Source: DAOTVS01 sp034436375 (lineage in GTDB: Bacteria; Chloroflexota; Anaerolineae; SpSt-313). From it: 9,651 nucleotides of DNA. Numbering within the stretch: the first letter of the stretch is position 1; every line of letters begins with the position of its first letter. Both the position numbers and the translations under genes were made by a program. Below the pieces are notes generated by a model that saw nothing but the letters and a program-made list of their open reading frames with translations, had not been told where the DNA came from and did no database searches. This document shows positions 1 through 5,507 of the stretch, piece after piece. The stretch lies in the NCBI GenBank assembly GCA_034436375.1, contig DAOTVS010000197.1, positions 1-9,651 on the forward strand, given 5' to 3'.

Positions 1-15
1 AACAGGCGCTGCCGC

Positions 16-20
16 AGGAG
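16..20 (+). promoter_or_regulatory. Ribosome binding site of the OYE-family gene
   Basis: AGGAG lies four bases before the ATG at 25. The spacing is a little short but the motif is clear, and it supports this ATG as the start. The promoter is not in the window. Confidence 0.6.
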
Positions 21-24
21 ACCT

Positions 25-1368
25 ATGCATACACAACACGAACGTTTCCACTTCCGCACCCTCGACGAGCTCCGGCAGCGCATCGCCGAGCTGGGGCTCG
101 ACCTGCCGCTGGAGGAGGACCTTTCGCCCTTGGCGCGCCCGGTGGCCGTGGCCTCTCTGCAGGCGCCCAACGCCATCGCCATCCATCCCATGGAGGGCTG
201 CGACGGCACGGCCGACGGCCGCCCGGGTGAGCTGACCATCCGTCGCTACGAGCGTTTTGCCCGCGGCGGGGCCGGGCTGCTCTGGTTCGAGGCGACCGCC
301 ATTATGCCGGCTGTGCGCGCCAACCCACGCCAGCTCACCCTGACCGAAGAGACCTTGCCCGCCTTTCGCGCGCTGCGGGAGCACACGCTGGAGCTGGCGC
401 GTCAGACGTACGGCCCGGCCCACCGCCCCCTCACCGTGCTGCAGCTGACCCACTCCGGGCGCTACTCCAAGCCGGAGGGGCGCCCGGCGCCCATCATCGC
501 CTTCCACGACCCCCTGCTGGACCCGGGGTCCAGCGTGCAGCCGGAGCAAGCGCCCATCAGCGATGAGGAGCTGGCCGCCCTGCCCGAGCGCTATGTGCAG
601 GCGGCCCGCCTGGCCCAGGAAGCCGGCTTTGACGGTGTCGATATCAAATCGTGCCACCGCTACCTGCTCTCTGAACTTTTGGCCGCGCACACCCGCCCGG
701 GGGCCTATGGCGGCAGCTTTGAGAACCGCACCCGGCTGCTGCTGGAGATTGTCGAGCGCGTCCGCGCCGGGGCGCCGGGGCTGCTGGTGGCTGTGCGCCT
801 CAACGCCTATGATGGCCACCCTTACCCCTATGGCTGGGGGGTGGCCCCCCACGATCCCACCGTGCCCGACCTGACCGAGCCCTTGCGCCTGGTGCGCGCG
901 CTGCAGGCCCACGGCGTGCAGCTCTTGAGCATCACCGCCGGCAACCCCTATTACACCCCGCACATCAACCGTCCCTACGATCAGCCCATGGCGGGCAACA
1001 AGATCGTGGAGGAACACCCGCTGGTGGGCGTGGCGCGCCTGGTGCACCTGGCCCGGGCGGCGCAGGAAGCGGCGCCGGGCCTGCCCGTGATTGGGGCCGG
1101 CTATAGCTGGCTGCGTCAGTACCTGGGCAACGTAGCGGCAGGTGTGTTGAGGCGGGGCTGGGCCGCCTTTGCCGGCCTGGGGCGCGAAGCCTTTGCCTAC
1201 CCCAACGCCCCACGCGACCTTTTGGCGGGCTATCTGCAGCCCACTGGGGCCTCAGGCGGCCTGGACCCGCGCCAGGTGTGCCTGGCCTGCAGCCGCTGCT
1301 CGCAGATCATGCGCGCCGGCGGCATGGCCGGCTGCCCCATCCGCGATAAAGAGGTCTACCGGGTATAA
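25..1368 (+). CDS. NADH:flavin oxidoreductase, Old Yellow Enzyme family, with C-terminal Fe-S cysteine motif
   Basis: This 447-residue protein is a predicted FMN-dependent TIM-barrel ene-reductase or dehydrogenase. The OYE core is visible: MEGCDG near residue 56, the QLTHSGR flavin-site motif at 140-146, and the active-site/substrate loop near 208-235 (SCHRYLLSELLAAHTRP, then YGGSFENR). The end carries Cys419, Cys422, Cys425 and Cys437 (C-x2-C-x2-C-x11-C). This closely resembles the [4Fe-4S] motif of 2,4-dienoyl-CoA reductase and trimethylamine dehydrogenase, where the spacing is C-x2-C-x3-C-x11/12-C. The flavodoxin-like NAD(P)H domain that follows the cluster in those enzymes is absent, because the protein stops ten residues after the last cysteine. 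It therefore probably relies on a separate electron donor. Substrate cannot be told from sequence. It is convergent with the nan genes and may belong to an operon that begins left of the window. Confidence 0.9.
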   Translation: MHTQHERFHFRTLDELRQRIAELGLDLPLEEDLSPLARPVAVASLQAPNAIAIHPMEGCDGTADGRPGELTIRRYERFARGGAGLLWFEATAIMPAVRANPRQLTLTEETLPAFRALREHTLELARQTYGPAHRPLTVLQLTHSGRYSKPEGRPAPIIAFHDPLLDPGSSVQPEQAPISDEELAALPERYVQAARLAQEAGFDGVDIKSCHRYLLSELLAAHTRPGAYGGSFENRTRLLLEIVERVRAGAPGLLVAVRLNAYDGHPYPYGWGVAPHDPTVPDLTEPLRLVRALQAHGVQLLSITAGNPYYTPHINRPYDQPMAGNKIVEEHPLVGVARLVHLARAAQEAAPGLPVIGAGYSWLRQYLGNVAAGVLRRGWAAFAGLGREAFAYPNAPRDLLAGYLQPTGASGGLDPRQVCLACSRCSQIMRAGGMAGCPIRDKEVYRV

Positions 1369-1380
1369 TCCTTGCGTCCC

Positions 1381-1411
1381 TTTGAGAGGGCGGGAGCCTC
1401 ACCGTCTCAAA
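1381..1411. terminator. Hairpin between convergent OYE and nanK genes (possible bidirectional terminator)
   Basis: TTTGAGA (1381-1387) and TCTCAAA (1405-1411) are perfect inverted repeats. Partial GC pairing continues inward (GG 1389-1390 with CC 1402-1403). It occupies most of the 51-base gap between the two convergent stop codons. There is no real T-run on either side, so it is a weak intrinsic terminator at best. Confidence 0.4.
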
Positions 1412-1419
1412 CTCTTGCA

Positions 1420-2337
1420 TCACTGGCAGGCGTGTAGCCACACCTGGGCCGCGCCGATCAGCCCCGTATGTGCCCCCAACTGGGCAGGCACAATACTGAT
1501 GCGCTGATAGGGCACCAGGCCGCAGTTCTGGGCGATCACCCTCCGCGCGGCCTCCTCGAACAGGGGCCAGCTCTTCATGACGCCGCCGCCCAGGGCGATG
1601 CGATCGGGGGCAAAGATCATCATCAGGTTCGCCAGCCCCAGCCCCAGGTAATGGCCCTCGCGCTCCACGGCCCGCTGCGCTTCGGGCAGGCCCTCCACCG
1701 CCAGCGCGCAGACCCGCCGTGCATCCAGCTGGCCGAGATCGGCCCTCGACCCCAGCTGTTGCTGCGCCCACTCGGCCAGCGCCGTGCCGCTGGCCAGGCG
1801 CTCCCAGCAGCCGCGGGCGCCGCAATAACACGCGGGCCCCTGGGGGTCAATCACATGATGCCCCATCTCCGGGTGCGAGCCCTCGATGCCCCGGTACAAC
1901 CTGCCCTCCAGGACAATGCCGCCGCCGATGCCCGTGCTGACCGTGACATAGATGAAGCGGGCCATGCCCCGGCCCGCGCCCCACGCTGCCTCGCCCAGCG
2001 CGGCCGCGTCGGCATCGTTCTCGATCGCCACCGGCGCCCCTACCGCCTGCCCAAGGTCAGCGGCCAGATCCTGCCCTTGCCAATCGGGCAGCACGTCGTT
2101 CCGCCCCACGCGCCCACTGGCGCCGTCGAGCCGCCCTGTCAGGCCGATCCCCACACCTTCGAGGCCGCATCCCACCCGGCTCAGCAGCCCCTGCAGCATG
2201 GTCGCCAGCGCTGCGACTGCCGGCCGATAGCGCAACAGGGTTGCCGTCGGGGCCGCCTCCTGCGCCACAATGCGCCCCTGCCGGTCAACCAGGCCCACCG
2301 CCACCTTGGTACCGCCGATATCCACCGCGCCGATCAT
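1420..2337 (-). CDS. nanK: ROK-family sugar kinase, probably N-acetylmannosamine kinase
   Basis: Predicted to phosphorylate ManNAc with ATP to give ManNAc-6-P, the substrate of the NanE encoded just upstream. Numbering from the ATG at 2337 (305 residues), the ATP phosphate-binding DIGGTK is at 6-11. Asn107-Asp108 fits the ROK catalytic position. The substrate motif E-x-G-H is at 157-160. The ROK zinc site is complete: His160, Cys170, Cys172 and Cys177, in the spacing H-x9-C-x-C-G-x2-G-C-x-E. A glycine-rich LGGGVMKSW follows near 249. Another in-frame ATG at 2343 overlaps the nanE stop as ATGA, but the nearby GGAG is only one base before it and seven bases before the ATG at 2337, so I prefer 2337. 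ROK sequence alone does not separate ManNAc kinase from glucokinase or other hexokinases; the nanK assignment rests on the nanE neighbour. Confidence 0.85.
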   Translation of the reverse strand: MIGAVDIGGTKVAVGLVDRQGRIVAQEAAPTATLLRYRPAVAALATMLQGLLSRVGCGLEGVGIGLTGRLDGASGRVGRNDVLPDWQGQDLAADLGQAVGAPVAIENDADAAALGEAAWGAGRGMARFIYVTVSTGIGGGIVLEGRLYRGIEGSHPEMGHHVIDPQGPACYCGARGCWERLASGTALAEWAQQQLGSRADLGQLDARRVCALAVEGLPEAQRAVEREGHYLGLGLANLMMIFAPDRIALGGGVMKSWPLFEEAARRVIAQNCGLVPYQRISIVPAQLGAHTGLIGAAQVWLHACQ

Positions 2338-2339
2338 CG

Positions 2340-3047
2340 TCATGCTCCGGAGCGCAGGGCCTGTGCAAAGCGCGCAGCGATCGTGCGCGGCCGGGTGATG
2401 GCGCTGCCCACAGTCACGGCCCAGGCGCCACAGGCCAGGGCGCGCGCGGCCTGCGCGGGCGTGTTGATGCGACCCTCGGCAATGACCGGCACATGGAGCG
2501 TCCCCGCCAGGCGCACGATCAGGTCGAAATCCGGCTCTTCCTCCTGCGGGCTATAGTCCGTATAGCCCGATAGGGTGGTCAGGACGGCATCGGCGCCCGC
2601 CGCGGCAGCCGCGATGCCCTCCTCATAGGTCGAGATATCAGCCAGGACTGGCTTGCCCGTCGCCGCCCGCACTTGCTGGATCCAGTCGGCCATGTCCTGC
2701 CCTTCGGGGTGTGGACGGGCGGTCGCATCGACGGCGATCAGGTCGGCCCCGGCCCGGGCCACCTGCACCGCCAGCTCGACCGTCGGCGTGATGCGGACAG
2801 TATAGCCGGGCAGGTCGTGCTTATAGATGCCGATGATGGGCAGAGTCACCGCCGCCCGGATCGCAGCAATATGCGCCGGGCCGTCAGCGCGGATGCCGAC
2901 GGCCCCACCCAGAGCGACTGCCTGGGCCAGCGCGGCCATGATCTCTGGGCGATTCATCGGGTCCTGCGCCGGCTCAGCAAAGTCGGGCTGGCACGAGACA
3001 ATCAGGCCATGATGCAGTTGCTGAAGCAAATCCCCTGATGGCTGCAC
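2340..3047 (-). CDS. nanE: N-acetylmannosamine-6-phosphate 2-epimerase
   Basis: Interconverts ManNAc-6-P and GlcNAc-6-P in the cytoplasmic sialic acid/ManNAc catabolic route. From the GTG at 3047 the protein has 235 residues, the usual NanE size. Family landmarks are clear: GLIVSCQ (14-20), VGIRADG (50-56), IIGIYKHD with the catalytic-type Lys76, TPTVEL (88-92), DATARPHP (107-114), TTLSGYT (157-163), and VIAEGRINTP with the catalytic-type Glu191. The reading frame is open upstream as far as a TTG at 3149. That TTG lies directly in front of the -35 box of a good promoter, and AAAGAGG sits six bases before the GTG at 3047, so I take 3047 as the start. The gene is followed almost without a gap by the ROK kinase, which implies one transcript. 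Confidence 0.93.
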   Translation of the reverse strand: MQPSGDLLQQLHHGLIVSCQPDFAEPAQDPMNRPEIMAALAQAVALGGAVGIRADGPAHIAAIRAAVTLPIIGIYKHDLPGYTVRITPTVELAVQVARAGADLIAVDATARPHPEGQDMADWIQQVRAATGKPVLADISTYEEGIAAAAAGADAVLTTLSGYTDYSPQEEEPDFDLIVRLAGTLHVPVIAEGRINTPAQAARALACGAWAVTVGSAITRPRTIAARFAQALRSGA

Positions 3048-3053
3048 GACTAT

Positions 3054-3060
3054 CCTCTTT
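3054..3060 (-). promoter_or_regulatory. nanE ribosome binding site that decides the GTG start
   Basis: On the minus strand AAAGAGG is followed by six bases and then GTG (3047-3045). No comparable site precedes any upstream start codon in this frame. Confidence 0.7.
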
Positions 3061-3117
3061 CCTTGAGAGCGAGATGAGAAAACGGGAAACACAAGAGCAC
3101 AGAGAGGGTGCGGCCCT

Positions 3118-3146
3118 ATTCTATAAAGTGCTGGACTTGTGGTCAA
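3118..3146 (-). promoter_or_regulatory. Predicted sigma70-type promoter of nanE-nanK
   Basis: On the minus strand the -35 box is TTGACC (3146-3141), then a 17-base spacer, then the -10 box TAGAAT (3123-3118). Each box matches five of six consensus positions. Transcription would start near 3111 and give a leader of about 64 bases before the GTG. The -35 box lies inside a TTGT-N5-ACAA dyad (3137-3149) that could be an operator; this last point is speculative. Confidence 0.7.
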
Positions 3147-3170
3147 CAACGCTTATTCGTGCCGGCGTAC

Positions 3171-3210
3171 AAAAAGAGGGCTCGCAGACAGGCCTGCAAA
3201 CCCTCTTTTT
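3171..3210. terminator. Bidirectional intrinsic terminator between the regulator gene and nanE
   Basis: AAAAAGAGGG (3171-3180) and CCCTCTTTTT (3201-3210) are perfect 10-base inverted repeats. A second inner stem, GCAG (3184-3187) with CTGC (3194-3197), stacks inside after a symmetric internal loop. Because the stem begins with A5 and ends with T5, it reads as a hairpin plus U-tract on both strands. On the minus strand it begins 23 bases after the regulator stop codon and ends 25 bases before the nanE -35 box, so it separates the two transcription units. Confidence 0.85.
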
Positions 3211-3232
3211 CTACCCCAGGCCGCGCTCATCA

Positions 3233-3823
3233 TCAGACCTCCAGGTGCGGCAGCACAGGGGCTTCGCGTCCCTCAATGGCCTCCAGAACCAGCAGGATGC
3301 GCGCTGCGCTCCGGTTCGGGTTGCACCAGTAATGCGGGAGGGAAGCCTCAAAAAGCAGGGCATCTCCCTCGCCTAGAGAATAGGAGGCGCCACTGACGGT
3401 ATAGACAACCTGGCCGCTGAGCCCGTAGACAAACTCCTGCCCCGAGTGCGTGATCGGCTCCGCGCCGCTGCCGGCGCCCGGCTCCAGGGTGACCAGGAAG
3501 GGCTGAATCCTCTGCCCCGCCAGCCCAATGCCCAGGTTCTCGATCAAGCCGCCAGGCGTCTGTGTCTTCCCCCGCCGGTCGGCCCGCACAAAGACCACCC
3601 TGGCGTGATCCTCTGGCCCAAAGAAATCCACGATCGACACGCCCAGTGCGGCAGCGAGACGATGCAGGGTAGAAACGGTTGGCGAGGACTGGCCGCGCTC
3701 GATCAAGCTGATGGCATTGACCGAGATATCGCTCATTTCCGCCAGCGTTCGCAGCGAAAGCCCACGGCTCTCACGCAGCTCTCGCACCCGTTTCCCGACA
3801 TCCGGGGGCGCTTCCTCTCCCAT
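3233..3823 (-). CDS. XRE-family transcriptional regulator with C-terminal cupin domain
   Basis: This 196-residue cytoplasmic DNA-binding protein has an N-terminal XRE helix-turn-helix at about residues 9-66, with LSLRTLAEMSDISVNAISLI and then ERGQSSPTVSTLHRLA. A cupin_2 sensor domain follows at about 105-183, with candidate metal or ligand residues His126 and Glu130 (THSGQEFVYGLSG) and His164 (PHYWCN). The family usually senses a small molecule in the cupin barrel and acts as a repressor or activator. I start it at 3823 because GGGAGG lies six bases before that ATG. An in-frame ATG at 3847 has no such site and would lie inside the predicted -10 region. Its position beside nanE-nanK suggests control of amino-sugar use, but the ligand is unknown. 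A dyad in its own promoter suggests autoregulation. Confidence 0.9.
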   Translation of the reverse strand: MGEEAPPDVGKRVRELRESRGLSLRTLAEMSDISVNAISLIERGQSSPTVSTLHRLAAALGVSIVDFFGPEDHARVVFVRADRRGKTQTPGGLIENLGIGLAGQRIQPFLVTLEPGAGSGAEPITHSGQEFVYGLSGQVVYTVSGASYSLGEGDALLFEASLPHYWCNPNRSAARILLVLEAIEGREAPVLPHLEV

Positions 3824-3845
3824 ATCCGCCCTCCCATACAAAATC

Positions 3846-3874
3846 ATTCTAGCACGAACCAGTGCTCAAGCCAA
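3846..3874 (-). promoter_or_regulatory. Predicted promoter of the XRE-cupin gene with a dyad operator in the spacer
   Basis: Minus strand: TTGGCT (3874-3869), 17 bases, TAGAAT (3851-3846). The -35 box is weak; the -10 box is good and identical to that of nanE. The spacer holds the inverted repeat AGCAC-N6-GTGCT (3851-3866), well placed for a repressor that blocks RNA polymerase. The transcript would start only about 15 bases before the start codon. Confidence 0.5.
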
Positions 3875-3898
3875 ACGGCAAGGCCTGTATCATAATAC

Positions 3899-3927
3899 TT
3901 GACAACGGCACACTATTATAGTATACT
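3899..3927 (+). promoter_or_regulatory. Near-consensus sigma70 promoter upstream of the ferredoxin-NifX genes
   Basis: TTGACA (3899-3904, perfect), a 17-base spacer, and TATACT (3922-3927, five of six). Transcription should start near 3934. The region is locally AT-rich inside otherwise GC-rich DNA. It points away from the regulator gene and leaves a leader of about 200 bases before the ferredoxin ATG. Confidence 0.75.
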
Positions 3928-3933
3928 TCGGCA

Positions 3934-4134
3934 TGAAGATGCAAGTTGCAGCCGGCCGGTTGCAGCGGCCTGCGGTCTCAAAGCGAGGCAACCCAAACCC
4001 ATTGGCTGCCGATACTACAGGGTCGGGCATACCGGGTAAGCTTGGGCTGTATCAGCGCTGCCAGGCATGAGCGCGAGGGATGCATTTCCACATTGCGGAG
4101 CGCGCTCGGGCCGGGGCGGCCAAGGAGGCAGTCA
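3934..4134 (+). other. Long GC-rich leader of the ferredoxin-NifX operon, possible structured RNA
   Basis: These bases lie between the predicted transcription start and the ferredoxin start, with no supported gene. Possible stems are GCAGCC (3948-3953) with GGCTGC (4004-4009), enclosing GGCCG/CGGCC (3954-3958 with 3966-3970, seven-base loop), and a separate TACAG/CTGTA pair (4016-4020 with 4047-4051). I looked for the conserved cores of common riboswitches that I can recall and recognised none. GC-rich DNA makes chance pairing likely, so a regulatory RNA is only a possibility. Confidence 0.3.
4122..4128 (+). promoter_or_regulatory. Strong ribosome binding site of the ferredoxin gene
   Basis: AAGGAGG lies six bases before the ATG at 4135, near-ideal in sequence and spacing. 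It fixes the start, although the frame stays open upstream to a TTG at 3946. Confidence 0.85.
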
Positions 4135-4365
4135 ATGATCAGGGTAGACACGAACAAGTGCGTGGGTTGCGGCGCCTGTGCCGAGCAATGCTCCCACGGG
4201 GCGCTCTATCTCAGCCTGGCGGGCCATGCAGGGGTAGTGTGGACCCTTTGCCCCGCCGGTTGCCGGGAGTGCCTCACTTTCTGCGCCCATGGCGCCCTGT
4301 CTTTTGTGCCATCGGCGCACCCCACCTTGGCCCGCGCGCACATCGCGGGCAGCGAGGCTTTCTGA
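4135..4365 (+). CDS. Small ferredoxin-like protein with two 4Fe-4S motifs
   Basis: This 76-residue soluble protein is a predicted electron carrier or cluster-binding partner. The first motif is canonical: Cys9, Cys12, Cys15 and Cys19 (C-x2-C-x2-C-x3-C). The second is unusual: Cys39, Cys43, Cys46 and Cys50 (C-x3-C-x2-C-x3-C), with one extra residue in the first gap. In both motifs the proline that normally follows the last cysteine is replaced, giving the matching sequences CSHGAL and CAHGAL. The two halves look like an internal duplication. A 22-residue tail without cysteines follows. Small ferredoxins like this are often encoded beside NifX-family proteins in anaerobes, and one follows here. 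No signal peptide or membrane segment is seen. Confidence 0.85.
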   Translation: MIRVDTNKCVGCGACAEQCSHGALYLSLAGHAGVVWTLCPAGCRECLTFCAHGALSFVPSAHPTLARAHIAGSEAF

Positions 4366-4430
4366 TGATGCCGCGCATGTTTCCCCTCGCACCCACAAGG
4401 CGCTGCTTGGGAAGCGTGCCAGTCATGTAA
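4365..4430 (+). CDS. Possible 21-residue ORF bridging ferredoxin and NifX-like genes
   Basis: The ATG at 4365 overlaps the ferredoxin stop (TGATG). Its TAA at 4428-4430 overlaps a further ATG at 4430 (TAATG) that is in frame with the NifX-like protein. The peptide begins MMPRMFPLAP and matches nothing I recognise. No separate ribosome binding site is seen. It may only be a means of translational coupling, or chance. Confidence 0.2.
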   Translation: MMPRMFPLAPTRRCLGSVPVM

Positions 4431-4447
4431 TGAAAAGGATGGCAAAA

Positions 4448-4843
4448 ATGCGTGTTGCAATCTCGGCGGAAAACGGTCTGGGCCTGGAAAGCCCAGTAAA
4501 CCCGCATTTTGGGCGTTGCCCCTACTTTGTCTTTATAGATGTGGATGACCAAAGCATACTGGGGGTCCGGTCCGTCGCCAACCCCTTCTACAATCAGCAC
4601 CAACCCGGCCAGGTGCCAGCTTTTGTCCACGAGCAGGGGGCCAACGTAATGATCACCGGCGGCATGGGTGGCCGGGCCGTGGCCTTTTTCCAGGAATGCG
4701 GCATTCAGCCCATCACCGGGGCCGCGGGCACCGTGCGCCAGGCCCTGGAGCAATACTTGAGTGGAAAGCTGCAGGGCGCCGGCCCCTGCCAGGAGAGCAT
4801 CGATCACGGGCATGGCTTTCCTCAGGGCGCAGAGCACCTGTAA
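4448..4843 (+). CDS. NifX/NifB C-terminal-like (dinitrogenase Fe-Mo cofactor family) protein
   Basis: A 131-residue member of the Fe-Mo-cofactor-binding fold family (NifX, NafY, C-terminal part of NifB; COG1433 type). Members bind or carry metallo-sulfur clusters, but many live in organisms without nitrogenase and have unknown roles. Visible signature: MRVAIS at the start, SPVNPHFGRCPYFVFID (15-31, with Cys24), MITGGMGGRAVAFF (68-81), TVRQALEQYLSGKL (95-108), and a tail with Cys114, His120 and His122 that could bind metal. AAGGA precedes the ATG at 4448 by nine bases. In-frame ATGs at 4430 and 4439 are alternatives that would add six or three residues. No nif structural genes occur in the window. 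Confidence 0.85.
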   Translation: MRVAISAENGLGLESPVNPHFGRCPYFVFIDVDDQSILGVRSVANPFYNQHQPGQVPAFVHEQGANVMITGGMGGRAVAFFQECGIQPITGAAGTVRQALEQYLSGKLQGAGPCQESIDHGHGFPQGAEHL

Positions 4844-4882
4844 AAGTGGAGTAACTGCTCGGCCTGGATTCAGACCGGGAGA

Positions 4883-5010
4883 CGGACGAGCGCGGATGAA
4901 CGCGGATAGGATGCGGACAAGGTTTTGACTGCGGAACTTTTGACCGTGACTGCAAGACCACTGCTTGGGGACTGTATGCAATAGAATCCGCGTTCATCTG
5001 CGCTCGTCCG
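4883..5010. repeat. Large inverted repeat with decamer periodicity (possible MITE or REP-like element)
   Basis: The left arm (4883-4907) and right arm (4986-5010) are inverted copies of 25 bases with one mismatch, around a loop of 78 bases. The arms are built of about ten-base units carrying GCGGAT or its complement (for example CGCGGATGAA then CGCGGATAGG). It fills most of the gap between the NifX-like gene and the TrmO gene. There is no ORF or T-run, so it is neither an autonomous transposon nor an obvious terminator. Confidence 0.75.
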
Positions 5011-5037
5011 CGTCCGGCCTTTGTGAACCGGAAAGCT

Positions 5038-5421
5038 ATGCAAGAGACTCTAATCTACAGAGCGATCGGCCATGTCGAAAACGGCTTCAACGAGCCGGCA
5101 GCGGCCGAGGAGATCCGGGCAGCCGAATCGCGCCTGGTCCTCGATCCCGGCCTGACGGAAGGCCTAATCGGCCTGGAGCCCGGGCAGCAGGCCATCGTCG
5201 TGTTTCATTTCCATCGCTCTCAAGGCTACGAACTACGCCAGCATCCTCGGGGAGACCGGAGCCTGCCGGAGCGGGGCGTCTTCGCCCTGCGCAGTCCCCG
5301 GCGCCCAAACCCCATCGGCATTACCACCGTGGACCTGTTGGCCATCGATGGCCATGTACTGCGGGTGCGGGGCCTGGATGCGATCAACGGCACCCCGCTA
5401 TTGGACATCAAGCCAGCATAA
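5038..5421 (+). CDS. trmO: TrmO-type (UPF0066/TsaA) S-adenosylmethionine-dependent methyltransferase
   Basis: Family members methylate N6 of threonylcarbamoyladenosine at position 37 of certain tRNAs using S-adenosylmethionine. The protein has 127 residues from the ATG at 5038. The two diagnostic motifs are intact: RSPRRPNPIG (85-94) and GLDAINGTPLLDIKP (112-126). The protein ends one residue after the second motif, so the short tail beyond DIKPY found in many members is missing and the usual Tyr is Ala. A GTG at 5023 is in frame but has no ribosome binding site and lies close to the inverted repeat; GGAAAG lies two bases before 5038. Standalone members of this family in anaerobes are often found beside metal-cofactor genes, so a role other than tRNA modification is possible. 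Its place between NifX-like and flavoenzyme genes fits that pattern. Confidence 0.85.
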   Translation: MQETLIYRAIGHVENGFNEPAAAEEIRAAESRLVLDPGLTEGLIGLEPGQQAIVVFHFHRSQGYELRQHPRGDRSLPERGVFALRSPRRPNPIGITTVDLLAIDGHVLRVRGLDAINGTPLLDIKPA

Positions 5422-5423
5422 CC

Positions 5424-5454
5424 GGGCGCCTACCAGGCAAATCGTAAGGCGCCC
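5424..5454 (+). other. GC-rich hairpin between trmO and the flavoenzyme gene
   Basis: GGGCGCCT (5424-5431) and AGGCGCCC (5447-5454) are perfect 8-base inverted repeats with a 15-base loop, starting two bases after the trmO stop codon. No T-run follows, so it may stabilise the mRNA end or attenuate read-through rather than act as a full terminator. Confidence 0.5.
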
Positions 5455-5490
5455 AAAGATCACTCACGAGCCATGCCTGGGGCCTATGCC

Positions 5491-5497
5491 AGAAAGG
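5491..5497 (+). promoter_or_regulatory. Ribosome binding site of the flavoenzyme gene
   Basis: AAAGGAA lies about ten bases before the ATG at 5508 and supports that start. Confidence 0.6.
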
Positions 5498-5507
5498 AAC
5501 AAGCACG

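Noticed and set aside
1468..2556. 362-residue plus-strand ORF across the ROK kinase and the end of nanE
   Set aside because: It crosses two well-supported minus-strand genes, is rich in Arg, Pro, Ala and His, and has no recognisable domain.
3048..3149. 34-residue N-terminal extension of nanE from a TTG at 3149
   Set aside because: That TTG adjoins the predicted -35 box; the extension lacks family similarity, and a good ribosome binding site precedes the GTG at 3047.
3933..4070. 45-codon ORF from the ATG at 3933 in the leader
   Set aside because: It would start at the predicted transcription start with no ribosome binding site, and the peptide resembles nothing known.
3946..4134. 63-residue N-terminal extension of the ferredoxin from a TTG at 3946
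   Set aside because: AAGGAGG directly precedes the ATG at 4135, and the extension is low-complexity leader sequence without ferredoxin similarity.
3934..4134. tRNA or a known riboswitch in the leader
   Set aside because: No T-arm consensus or cloverleaf fits, and no riboswitch core I can recall matches.
4274..4981. 235-residue minus-strand ORF across the NifX-like gene
   Set aside because: It is antisense to a gene with clear family motifs and runs through the inverted repeat.
4883..5010. CRISPR array
   Set aside because: The repeated GCGGAT units are about ten bases apart with no unique spacers of CRISPR length, and the main structure is an inverted repeat.
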